DNA from: Membranipora membranacea
Lineage: Eukaryota > Bryozoa > Gymnolaemata > Cheilostomatida > Membraniporidae
Reading direction: 5' to 3'
Assembly: GCA_914767715.1 (NCBI GenBank)
Contig: OU612066.1
Span: forward strand, 21,426,283 to 21,490,282
Length of the DNA: 64,000 nucleotides
Below the pieces are notes generated by a model. That model had not been told where the DNA came from and made no database searches. It saw only the letters and a list, made by a program, of their open reading frames with translations. Shown here piece after piece: positions 47,101 through 59,100 of the stretch (within the stretch, counting starts at the first letter, position 1; each line of letters starts with the position of its first letter). The translations under genes and the position numbers were made by a program.

Positions 47101-50100
47101 GAAAATGAAAAGTCACGATGATTTCTTTGGCGGGGATATGCCCTTCATCGGTGCTTTCCCCCTGGAAATGATGCAACAGCAGGTAGAAAATAAAAATGTG
47201 TAATTATATAGCGTACATGGAATAAAAATTAACTTGACTGTGTTTTCAAAATGAAAATGAAAAGTCACGATGATTTCTTTGACGGGGATTTGCCCTTCAT
47301 CGGTGCTTTCCCCTTGGAAATGATGCAACAGCAGGTAGAAAATAAAAATGTGTAATTATATAGCGTACATGGAATAAAAATTGACTTGACTGTGTTTTCA
47401 AAATTATTTTCACAATGAAAATGAAAAGTCACGATGATTTCTTTGGCGGGGATATGCCCTTCATCGGTGCTTTCCCCCTGGAAATGATGCAACAGCAGGT
47501 AGAAAATAAAAATGTGTAATTATATAGCGTACATGGAATAAAAATTAACTTGACTGTGTTTTCAAAATGAAAATGAAAAGTCACGATGATTTCTTTGACG
47601 GGGATTTGCCCTTCATCGGTGCTTTCCCCCTGGAAATGATGCAACAGCAGGTAGAAAATAAAAATGTGTAATTATATAGCGTACATGGAATAAAAATTGA
47701 CTTGACTATGTTTTCAAAATGAAAAGTCATGATAATCTCTTTTACAGGGATTTGCCCTTCATCGGTGCTTTCCCCTTGGAAATGATGCAACAGCGGGTAG
47801 AAAATAAAAAATGTGTAATTATATAGCGTACATGGAATAAAAATTGACTTGACTATGTTTTTTAAACGAAAAGTCATGAGGATTTTTTTGACAGAGATTT
47901 GCCCTTCATCGGTGCTTTCCCCTTGGCTTTGCCTTTTTTAGAGGTAACAATTACCTGGCTCAAATTGTCATCTGCTGCAGCTGAGCTGGATCTTCCTCTA
48001 CCAGGCTGTTTCTTAGGCTTTGGAGTAGCTTGCTGCTCTGCTGCTTCAGCTGAGCTGGGTCTTCCTCTACCAGGCTGTTCTTTAGGCTGTGGAGTAGCTT
48101 GCTGCTCTGCTCCAGAGATATTGCCTCTGCCACGGCCGCGGCTCCGCCCTCGGCTTTCTGCATATCTTTGTGTCAGCGTAATGTGGTGAGGTTTTGCCAA
48201 CCCACCTCGTCTTTTTTTTTCCATTTCAGCCTCCACTTCTTCGATGGAATCGTATTGAGGTCCTTTAGACGCGAGTGTTGGAGGCTCAATATCATTGAGG
48301 AGAGGCCGTGTTCGGTTTTTTACATAACCATCCAGGCATTTGTACATGTCATCTATGTAACCTGTAACAATTAGATTGAATTAATTAACTTCTTGTAAAG
48401 TTGAGCGGACTTCCAGTCAAGTGTAGTAGGTTATCAATGTTTGCTGACTAACTACACCAGTTTGCAGTCTGAGCACTTGATGTCGGCTGGTAATGATATT
48501 TGGGTGTTTCCGGTAGTTGTGGCTCCTCAAAATGACTAATAATACAACATTATGTTTTGGATGTTTCTGCAACTTGTTGTCTGGGGAAACTTTTTCAATT
48601 TACCATTATTTCATCATGATAATGAATTTTGACTCACTGTATGTGGCATCCTCTCTTACAAACTGAACTGTCGGGGTTTGTTTGGTGGCTTTCGAGCGGT
48701 GTATTACTTTCCTCGGTTTGGTAGGATCACTTGCCATCATCTTTACCGACCGTTGGCAATTTTCGTTGTGTTGTAAAATGGTCAGCTGTGTTCTAAAAAT
48801 AAGTAGAGATTTATCAGATTATATTTATGAAACAACCAAGCATGTGAATTTCGCAGTAATTTATTACTATTTTTCATGCTATAGACTACTAAGCACTTGT
48901 ACAGACAGGTTTCATAAATAAAACCTGTCTGGTTCAAGTGCTTCGTTGGTGTTTAACATGAAAAATAATAAGATATTTCCGGAAATTTCAGTGTGATTCC
49001 CACGCTTGGATGTTGCAAAATCAATCACAAAATTAATCCCCAATCAAAGTAAACTACCAAAAAGCTGTATGCTCGTGAGCCAATATATTGCAGTGTAGCT
49101 GGGTTATGTAAGTCACTAGTGGTCTCTAGTATATTTTTACATAATCCTTGTTGCTTTACTTTACTCATGGCAGTGGAATGGTGAACTTATGTTTGGCACT
49201 TTGGGATTAATCATGATTGACCAGTGGGCCTACTTACTTGGTGTTCCTAAGATTTGTTACAACATATTACACAGGACCCACAACTATTATAGAAAAATTA
49301 TCCCTGTTGTAATCCACATGCAGACGGCCATGTGTGCATACCTAGTGTGTATAGTTAGCGCACCAGTCTGTGTAAAGTTCTTACCGTGAAAGCATTCCAG
49401 AGTAGGAAAACCCCTCCATTTTGGGTGCATTACGGTTGAGTTCGCCATGAAAGCTCTCCAACTCTCCTGTCGAGGTCCCACTGGCCATGTTTATTGCCTC
49501 CATAAACCCTTTCTCCCACAGTACCTTTCTCGTTTCCAAGTCAAGCTGCGTATCTGTAATAAGGAATCACATGTGGCAACTTGATTCGTCTTTCAAAATA
49601 AATCATCGATTCAGAATTACGCATTTGTATGGCAAGTGCATAAGGAAACTTATTGCAGAATTAGCCACGTTCAAGACAGGTGTCTAAATAGCACTTATTT
49701 GCTGATCTGTGGGCCTGTTTCCTTGCAAATCTGGGTGGAAAATGCATAATCATAACAAACAGAGCAAAGGCTAATTCAAATGTCAACGAACCTGGAACAA
49801 TCCACTCAACAACAAGTTCTTCCCCTTGCTCGTTGTACCGAACTTCTTCATCTGGGTGCTTACATTTTCCGATTCCGTCTCCTTCCAAGTCATGGATGTT
49901 GCAAATATGATTTGCGCATGACTTCCACCATGCCATCCGTTGGTCACCTGGAGCAGTGTTGGTGATAACATGCCATAGGTGGGCTATAATGGCTGGTATC
50001 CAGCGGCCAATTTGCTTGAACCCAACTTTCTTTGTGGACAACTTATTAAGTTTCTTCCGCAGTCCTACAACAGATTTGTTAACAAAAACATCAATAAGTA

Positions 50101-53100
50101 ATCCATCAGATGAGGATAACTGAATTCATAGTCACAATCTATCTATTTTCAAAATTCATTGTCATTTAGTGTAGGATTACTTTTCATGTCTCCTGTCTAC
50201 AGCAACAGCATTTATTTACTGCTTATTTGTGGTATTTCGACCAGGAAGAAACCACAGTGTCATGTCTTGTTTACATTGCGATAATATGATTATGCTATGA
50301 GAGTAGGGTGCATTTATAATATTGTTATTGCGATGACTGTCTGCATGTGTGATATGGATGGATAGATTTGGGTGATAAAATATTTACGCTGAGTTCTATT
50401 AGGATAGAAGCTTCTATAAACATGATACAGTGTTACTTTTTGAGATTCTAGCATACCTTTTGTGAGATGCCAAGTATCAAAGTAGTGTTTGACAGCCTTC
50501 CAAGAATTCTTCATATACGCCTTCACACTGACGTGGCGGTCTGTTGTAAGCTGTTCGACAGCGACATTGTTTAGATCAAGATAGGCTCTACAGCGCTTTA
50601 GCCCCTCTAGTTCCATAGCTGAAGAGGAAGTTGTCTCTGTACACTGTGAGAAAAATAGATAGAAAAATGTGTTCATGCGCTAAAGTTTTGGCATCAAGTT
50701 ATTCATAAAGCCAATGACGATCTTGTGTTATGTGTACACTGAAATAAATTCTTCTCATAGAACGGAATTATCAGGATAACCTTATACAGTTCGGACACTC
50801 AACACAGGGATTGATCTGACATTGATCTGATCGGCTGTCCCTGCTAGCATGAATAATATAGCCTAGGAATTTATCTTGTTTTCAAAACTGCAAACAGTAA
50901 TAAATTGCTTTCAGCGTCGATGATTTGGGCTTTTCTAGAATGCCACAGGGACTGGCTATTTTTGCAAACCCGTTGTTGGGCAAAATAAAGGTAATTACAC
51001 CACTCCAGCTATGGAGTTCAATGATTCTGTATCACACTGATGTCACCATCCACATTTATCCAAAACAATTTAATTTTCACTGTATGATGCAAGATAACTT
51101 ACCTTTACCAAACTGTTTGCAACAATTTTACTGGTTGCGGCACACATAAATGTGTAGATGCCATACATGGCACTGTGGCCAGGGGAGTCGAACCGCCCAT
51201 CGCCATTCAGTTTTAGTGGCTGCTGTAGTTTGGCTCTCTCCTCCGCCATCCTCTTCTCATACACCTCCCTCACAACCTTAACAAAAGATAATTCAGACTA
51301 TTAAAACCTGGAGATCCCTTAGTCAACGAAATAGCACAATGTAAATTCTGCTAAAAACCATCTCTGGCTACAGAAATCATAGATTTTTACTCTTTCAGCA
51401 ATATAACATAATTAGAACTCAGAAGGCCACATCTGCCATATGTTGTAAACACTATCACAGGTCATGGTCCATTCAGAGAACACTTAAACCAAATGAACAT
51501 CGCTGACGAGTCTTCCTTGTTGAAATACATGGCTAAATATAGCTGACCTGAATTTAAAATAACTCGGACTTCTAGGCGGCCTGTCGCCAGCCTTTTATAT
51601 CTTATGTCACAACAAACAATCACTGTTATCATACACTGGTGGAGGGATATGTCAATACTTTTTGTCAATCATATGATTCCTTTTTATACATGTGCCTAAT
51701 ACCAATCGGTATCTTAGCTAATATCTCCAGTCATGATTATCTAGCTCCAATATACACGCCGTAAAACCAATTCAATCTAACATTCCTGTCCTAAATGCGG
51801 TGCGTTATCTGCGTTATCGAACACAAATATTCACTTTATTTTTGACTGCTTAAATTACTCAAAATTCAGAGAGAAAACACTCAAAATAGATAGTATATCG
51901 AAACCATAAAACACAACTTTGCATTAAGGTGATGGATCTGGCTGACTTTATAAAATTGTCTGATAGATTTACTACCATTATATACAAAATCAAATTTGTC
52001 CGCGGCCTTTGTAGACAATGAGTGCAATACATCACCATATTCGGAATGATTTATCCCATTCCATCTCAATCCCCCTCACAAGACATAACATAATGGATCA
52101 TAGCAACATGATTTCTTGGAAACTTGACTTACCCCGTGTAGATACTCCCGTTGGTATTTGAAGAATGTACCGGGGCTCACTGTGGAGACATTCAGGAAGT
52201 TGAAGGCTCGTAAAAATTTAGTCGGAAGGCAGCCAGTGAAGAGTATGGTGGCACAGAGGAGGAGATTTAGAATGGGCACACCATTCACCTTTTCACTGTT
52301 AGCCCACTCTCTAACATGACCGCATTTGTCACTCTGGCAAGATATTTTGAAAGGCACGTAGCACCCATATGCCTGCTGCTGCTCCACCAAAGCCTCCATG
52401 CCACATCGTATACACGGCTTCAATAGTTGAAGGAGGTTGTCTTGGCAGACAATGAACTTCTTCTCATCATACCATGAAGTTCCCCTGTAAATATAAAAAA
52501 AACCTGTCAATATCCAACACAACATTGTAAGAACAATTTTCTAACCAGCTTTGTATATGTAGCTCCCTTGGAAGTGTTTACAGTTCATTTGATTTTTTTC
52601 TACAATTCATCGTTATGTTATTTCGCGACAATAAAAAAACGCAGTGTGTTATCAAAAAACATTATTTCAAATTCCCGCTACTTTTATAATGATTTTTTAT
52701 AGTAACTAGCATATTTTAAGAATTTTCGACTTTCTTTCGATCATTGTTTATTGAAGCACAAAACCATTACTTTTATCGAGGAATTTCATTTCTTGTCTGA
52801 ATATATCAAATCAATAAAATAATTACACTCACAAAGTTTTGTACACTAATTCATTCTCCTCCATGTCATCTATGAACTGGACATTTTCTTCTGAGCTCGC
52901 CTCGTACTCAGAGCTGCCGTATTCATGAATCTGGTGAATACAAGGATATGCACTCAATACAGGTTTACATTTAAAACTTAGTATAGGGTATATGGAATCT
53001 TCATAAAATTGACTACATCCATAACCCGTTATTGCAGCCAAGTCCAATGATCTTCACAAGGAGTCTGGAATGACGCCCTGAGTACAAACATCTGTACATG

Positions 53101-56100
53101 TGAGGGACTTAGACTAAACTGACATATTATGCTGATAGTTTAATCTGGATATCAGTGTGGCGTATAAAATCCATTTTTGAGGTTAAAAAAGGTGTCAATA
53201 CCCTGCTGAATTTTTCACAAAGACAAAGCCAATCTTTTTGTGAGAACTCGACTGGTACTCACAGTAGGAGCTGATGATGATGATGAAGCCTTTTCTGATG
53301 TGTCTGGGGAAGTATCTGGAGGATGATCATCAGCAGAAGGCCTAGATGGTGCAGGAACAATAACTATAGGTACTGGTTTAGCTGGCTGACTAGGAGATTT
53401 TATACTTTGTAGTCTTTTCACAGTTTTATTCTCTTCAAGTTCCTGTAGCCTTTTATCTGCTCTGGTCTCGCTGAAATTCTTTATACCAGTCCTAAAAGAA
53501 AAGTGTGGTTTCAAGTGAACCTGGTAAGTTCTTACATCCCCACTATGATGTTGGCAGACAGGATTACGTCATGTGATGTCAACTAATACAATACAAATTA
53601 TATAATAATGCATCACGCAGTGAATTGAATTAGAGCAGGGCTGCCCAACCAGTAACCCTAGGGCTGCATGCGGCCCCATTTTTATGCGGCCCTCAACCCT
53701 TTTGATAAAATCGCGTAGTAGCGAAAACAATTTTCACCCCTACGTTTATTACATTCGTCATTTGTACAATAATAAGGAAAGCTGTACATCTAGTCACAGT
53801 ATTTTGAAATAAATTCCCCGCTGCAGAGATGGAATACTGCACACCCATATATGTGTGTTTAATTTATGGTGAGGTTGCGGGGGGGGGGGCCCTCAATGAA
53901 AAGGTTGGGCACCCAGAGTATCAATTTGACTTCATTAAACTGTGACAGTGCTTCATTCCAAAGGAGCGATGTGTTTAAATATGAATAATTAACTTACTGA
54001 TTATATTCTGTCTGTGTGTGGATATTTGCTTGTTTGACAATATCAACCTGGCAAGCTAAAAGAGATAATAATAGAAATAATAAATATAAGAACCAAATTG
54101 AATATAGACGCAATGGGCAGGCGTAGGTAAAAAAGTTGTGTAGAAGATACAGCAGATATCAATAACAAACAGTTATCTAAATGAGAATGTAAATCAATGC
54201 ATGATGGGGAAAGCAATAACATATCACTTCATGTTCCGTAGTTTTCTATCAACTGGTTGGGTTAACATTTAGTCAGCGAGTTACAGCATTGCATGATGCA
54301 TGATTATTTTTATGAATGCTTTACTCCTCTATGGTATTAATACCTGTTATGAATACCATAGAGGAGTATCGTATTCGCATGATATAGATGCTTGAAATTT
54401 CTAAAATTATTTCTATCAAAATTTTTCTCATCCTCTTTACTTTACGTAGACACCCACCCTAACTAACCAAGATCGATTGTTAGCTAACATTATGTCAAGG
54501 CAAGGCAAACAAATAACTTGCAGCAATATTTGAAAAAAAATCCTCGTTATGTCATCCATTCAAAATTTGTAACATAACTCCTGAGCAACCGATTACCTAC
54601 CCTGACTGTGCATGTGAACAGCACCATAAACTCTCAAAGGCACATCCACCATCCCTCTAGGTCGAGTTTGACTGTCTGTTTGTACAAGAGATCTCAAGAA
54701 GACTGGATTATCTGAAGATGGAGCAGGTGAGACTGAAATGGCGGGAGGCTGGTGAGTGGGAAGTAACATCTGTACTGGGTTGGTAGGGGTTGAAGACGTC
54801 GGCACTGCCTCAGACAGAGTTGGTATTGTATGAACCAATACATCATCAGGCTCAACATTGGTCGGGGAAGACGGATACAAGTCCAGATTGGGCAGACAGG
54901 GATCGGGGACTTGTGACTGCAATGGAGAGGGAAGGTCTGAGCTCATGTCAAGTGCAGGTGCAGCTATTCCAGTCACTGGGGTTAAAAGGCTAACTTCAGA
55001 CACCTCAGTTGTTTCCGAGTAAGGTACTTCTGAAGGAGAGCCCGTCTGTTCTCCAATAACTAAATCGCCTCCCGTCTGCTGGTGTACATCTGACTGGCTA
55101 CTTGTTCCCTCACCAAGTGCAAGCGCTCGTCGGGATTTCTTAGCTGACCTGTGATAATTTATAAGAATTTTTCATCAGAGTAAAATCATTAAAAGCTTGG
55201 AATATATTTAGTTGTGATTAATTAGCTAGTAATCAACTAGCTTAGAGGTTTCTTAGAAGGGAACCCTGCTAATAAATAAAAATATTTGCAATAGATAAGG
55301 TGAGGGGTGGGTTTGTCTCATAATAATGGTACCGCACATTCAGCACTTTTATTAGTATTATATTAGTAAATTTTTTATATTCATATTTTTATATTTATTA
55401 TTTATCCAATCTAAAAATATCAGGCATCAGTTGGTAATAACATGTTTAGCATGTTATAAAGTTGGTATACCTCCTGATAGGCTTTGCTGTCAATGTGTTT
55501 TGATTAGCAGCTGCAGATTAATATGATTTATGTGTCAAACTTACGGCTCAGGGTCAGACAGAAGACTGCTAATGATAGACTCTCTCTCTTCCTTTGTAGG
55601 AGTAAAAACATGCTTCTTTCTTGGTGTTGGCATATCATCAGGAACCACATATCCCGGTAACACTTCCCTATCGGTGCGCAGGTACATTCTGATGGCAACA
55701 AGAAAAAAATTAAATGTTGTCAATGTGGCTATAAAAGTGCAGGTTATTCTAATAGGTGTAGTTTCCATATAGATCACTATTTTTATCAATCATAAAGGTC
55801 TAAACACACTGACAGTAGCCTTGTTCACACAGCCAGTTTTGACCAAAAAAACCGAAACCCATGGCCACGTGTACAAGGCTACACTGACAGAGGATCAGCA
55901 GACGCTTTTATGTTAGTAATGTGATGTCATGTAAACTGCTCTGCACTCTGAGGTTGCAGCTGAGGATAGGCTGAGGCTGCTGACACCAAATGCGTTAACA
56001 ATGGTGACATATAGTTGTGATAACCTCTGATGTTACAACAGGTAAGTGTGTTTTGACCATGACAGGAGTTATGTGGAGAATTTCAGTCTTTGACTGTCAT

Positions 56101-59100
56101 AAATATCAAATCCTGATGAAACGACATTCAATTCTCTAACTATGTTTTGTCTGTTATAATAATCCTTTATCATAACAATTAAATGCAATACTGTAACTAT
56201 TTTTAGAAATCTTACACCTTTCCCTCTTACAACTTGACAATTCATGTAAGCTAGCGGACTAAACCAAACGTGCGCATACTATTTTTACGATATTAATAAA
56301 ATTATATACAGTTTCTCTGCTAGTTTTAGATAGTAAGTAAAGTACAAAAATAAAATCATAGCATAGTTGATAAACAACATATTTTTAGGCCTAGCTGGTA
56401 GCCTTGTTATGAACAGACTTTTTGGCTGGCAGGTTGCCGTAAGGCTTTACGCGTTCATCCGTACAAGTTGGTGATTATGACTAATTAAGACAAGGCCATG
56501 CTGGCTATCCTAACTTGAGGTAGAATTTCCCGACAGTTAGGTGTAAAGTATTTGTATATTATATCCGTATCATATCCAAACATTCAAGAAAGCATGACAT
56601 TAAATGTAGTGTATGAAACAAAGGGGCAATGGTTTAACTGGATAAAAAAAAACCAAAGCATGTCACCGATGATGATCACTGTATAACAACTCACCTATTC
56701 TCGGCTCCAAGAACATATCTGGTGTAATTTCTGATGTCCTCTTTGTGAAAATGTCTCCAACATAAACGACTAGTTTGGATAAGTTTGAAGTCTCTGAATG
56801 ACTCACGGACCCAATCCACCCATTTTTGGCGAGTTATAGCATTGGATGGAAAAGTAAACAGGTGATGTATCTCCTCGCAGTTGGCAGCTGCACAAAAAAA
56901 AAACTCTTTTCTAGGCATCTGAAATAGAAAAATAATGATGGTAGTTATAACACCATAAATTTTTTATTGTTACTACTGGCATCGGGTTCCAGTGAATAAT
57001 ACTTGCCAAGTCTCCCTATTTAGGTGGGACCCTCCAGATTTCACTATCACTCCAGATCTCACTATTTCCTCCAGATTGACAGTAAAACCACAGTTTTTTA
57101 GTAACTATCCAAGCACTTGTGATGTGTCCCAGGGGCCAATGTGTTGATGTAGTAAGTGCTCAGACTCGCAGGCGTAGGTTACCTGCGCAGGTTCTTGCGC
57201 CCTGGAGTATGAGCACTTAGACTCAAGTGGGCAGCCAAACCTTGTCAGACATATTGCCAAAATCCCAGGTTTTGGAGTAGACCTGCGCTCTGTGATGGTC
57301 CCTGCTGTGCACACTAATTAATTCCAGAGCACAAGTACGACAAATTCATCATGATGAGCATTAATTGGCATTGTGTTGCTTTAAGACTAAGAACACAGGT
57401 CTACTCCAAAATCCCAGGTTTTGGAGTAGACCTGTGACTAAGAATATAATAGTATTATCCAAGTGATGCCTAGTAGTCGTCTGGTGATACTAGTATTTAT
57501 TTATTTATAGAGATTTTCTTAAAAGTGTATAGATAACAAAAGGTAACTTGTTGACCTCTGAAAACAGAAAAAAACATATCAAGCTTACTACCAAAGTTAA
57601 ACACAATATTCACAGTATAATTCACCTCTTGTCACAATGATTGTCTTTGACTTTGAGAGAGAAGAGAGTGTAATAACAGGTTATAATCCGACAGATTGTA
57701 CCAACAAACAATAAGTGAATATGTGTTAAGTTTTAGTTCAACCTTATTTTAAAACTAGTCAGCCACATCCATGTGAATTTCTCAACACTATGACAGAGAG
57801 ACGACTGCTCTTTTGATTATGAACAAATCTCCTGGGGTGCGTCACATCCGGTGCTTTATCACCGTGGTTACAAGTAAACTTTTTGACGGATGACATCCGG
57901 CTGGTTCCCAAGGTGAAATGATGGCCATAACTCCAAAACTTCAGGACCCCACAACTTCAGTTTGTTGTGATTTCACAGGCTGTATCTTGCTCACATGACA
58001 AATCAAGTCCTGAAAAAGAATCATAAATTAATTAACCTGCCCTCAAACAAAGTCTTTAATAACACTGTAGAACCATTCCGTGGTCAAATTGTGCTGTTAG
58101 CAGCATTTACATGTCTACTTAATCTCTTTCTTTTATAGATAAAAGCTATCAGAGAGAAATATGGAAAATTGAAGGAGGAGTATATCACAAACAGAAGCAG
58201 CACAAAAGATAAGCTAACAGAATATATAGAGAAGGATGCTGGACTAAAACTCACTGAGTTTCATGAACAGATTAAAATTTTACGGTCTGATCTATCTAAA
58301 CAACACTGTGTAAGTAAATTCAATTTCAATATGATGGAAAAATCATAAATGGAGCCAAACAATGAGGCCCCATGACTCTCCTTCTACACCAACAAGCTGC
58401 ATAGATACTGTAATTGTTGCTGAAATAAGACATTGGTTCTTTATTTGTAAAACATGGAAAGAAAGAAAATTCATTTACAGTCATTAGTAACTAGAACCGC
58501 CCTTTCTGTACTAAAAAATTGTGGTTGTCCCCTCATTGATATTAAGGAGGCAACTACAAATTTTCTCACATATGCAAAGTAACCTAAAATTTAAGCACAA
58601 TATTGTCATACGCAGTGAATGATTCAATTAAGGTGTATAACCTGACATTAGATATCAGATAACCTTAAAATTCTCACCTTAACACATTCGTCAATGATTT
58701 TAACCGATTGGGATATTTGAATACCAGACTCCGAGTATTTGAGTTATTGAGTGTGAGTGTGGTTACTACAATCATTTACATATTGCTTCCCTTTCCTATC
58801 ATACAGGTTGACCTGCTGCAAACAAAGAAGTATTTGGAAGCTAAACTAGATGATATGGCTAATGATGATGGATTCCAAGCTCTTGTGGTGGGAAACCAGC
58901 AACTGATCCAGACCAATGGTATGCCTCTAATTTTCCTAGTATGAGCCTCGCCATACAATGTGCAAGCGCTACAAAGCAACAGTTTCATAAAAACGTTCTG
59001 TAAGATTATATTTTTAGTGGAAACGCAGGGCCCTACTAGCTGTAAAACAAACCTGTCAGTAATGTGTAAATGAATAATCCTAAAAAAACGGTAAAAATGC

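Larger units (their letters stand above)
43354..58059. mobile_element. Autonomous Kolobok-type DNA transposon (14,698 bp) in an intron of TRIM-like gene 3
   Basis: TTAA target duplications lie at 43354-43357 and 58056-58059; gene 1 carries the empty site (GGAC TGAA TAACAC at about 220-233). Terminal repeats start AGACTTAGTTTGAGGG (left) and, inverted, AGACTTTGTTTGAGGG (right), 25 of 27 matching, with weaker similarity continuing to about 110 bases (shared CATGTGAGCAAGATACAG). Inside are a minus-strand THAP/DDE transposase (47874-56918) and a plus-strand P2X7-ballast-like gene (43798-45530), both with intact frames. Kolobok elements are known for TTAA targets and THAP-bearing transposases; piggyBac shares TTAA but not the THAP. 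Many small repeats and one hAT-like fragment are nested in it. Confidence 0.85.

Noticed and set aside
46788-47877. Seven minus-strand ORFs of 71-98 codons starting MHHFQGESTDEG or similar
   Set aside because: They are the same frame of a tandem repeat, crossing an acceptor-like site; the meaningful frame is the short SKKSS tail.
47899-48374. Plus-strand ORFs over the last transposase exon
   Set aside because: Complement of the GRGRG/QQ-rich coding sequence; no independent support.
43354-58059. Assigning the element to piggyBac because of the TTAA target
   Set aside because: The transposase has a THAP finger and a different motif set, and the ends do not start with CCC.
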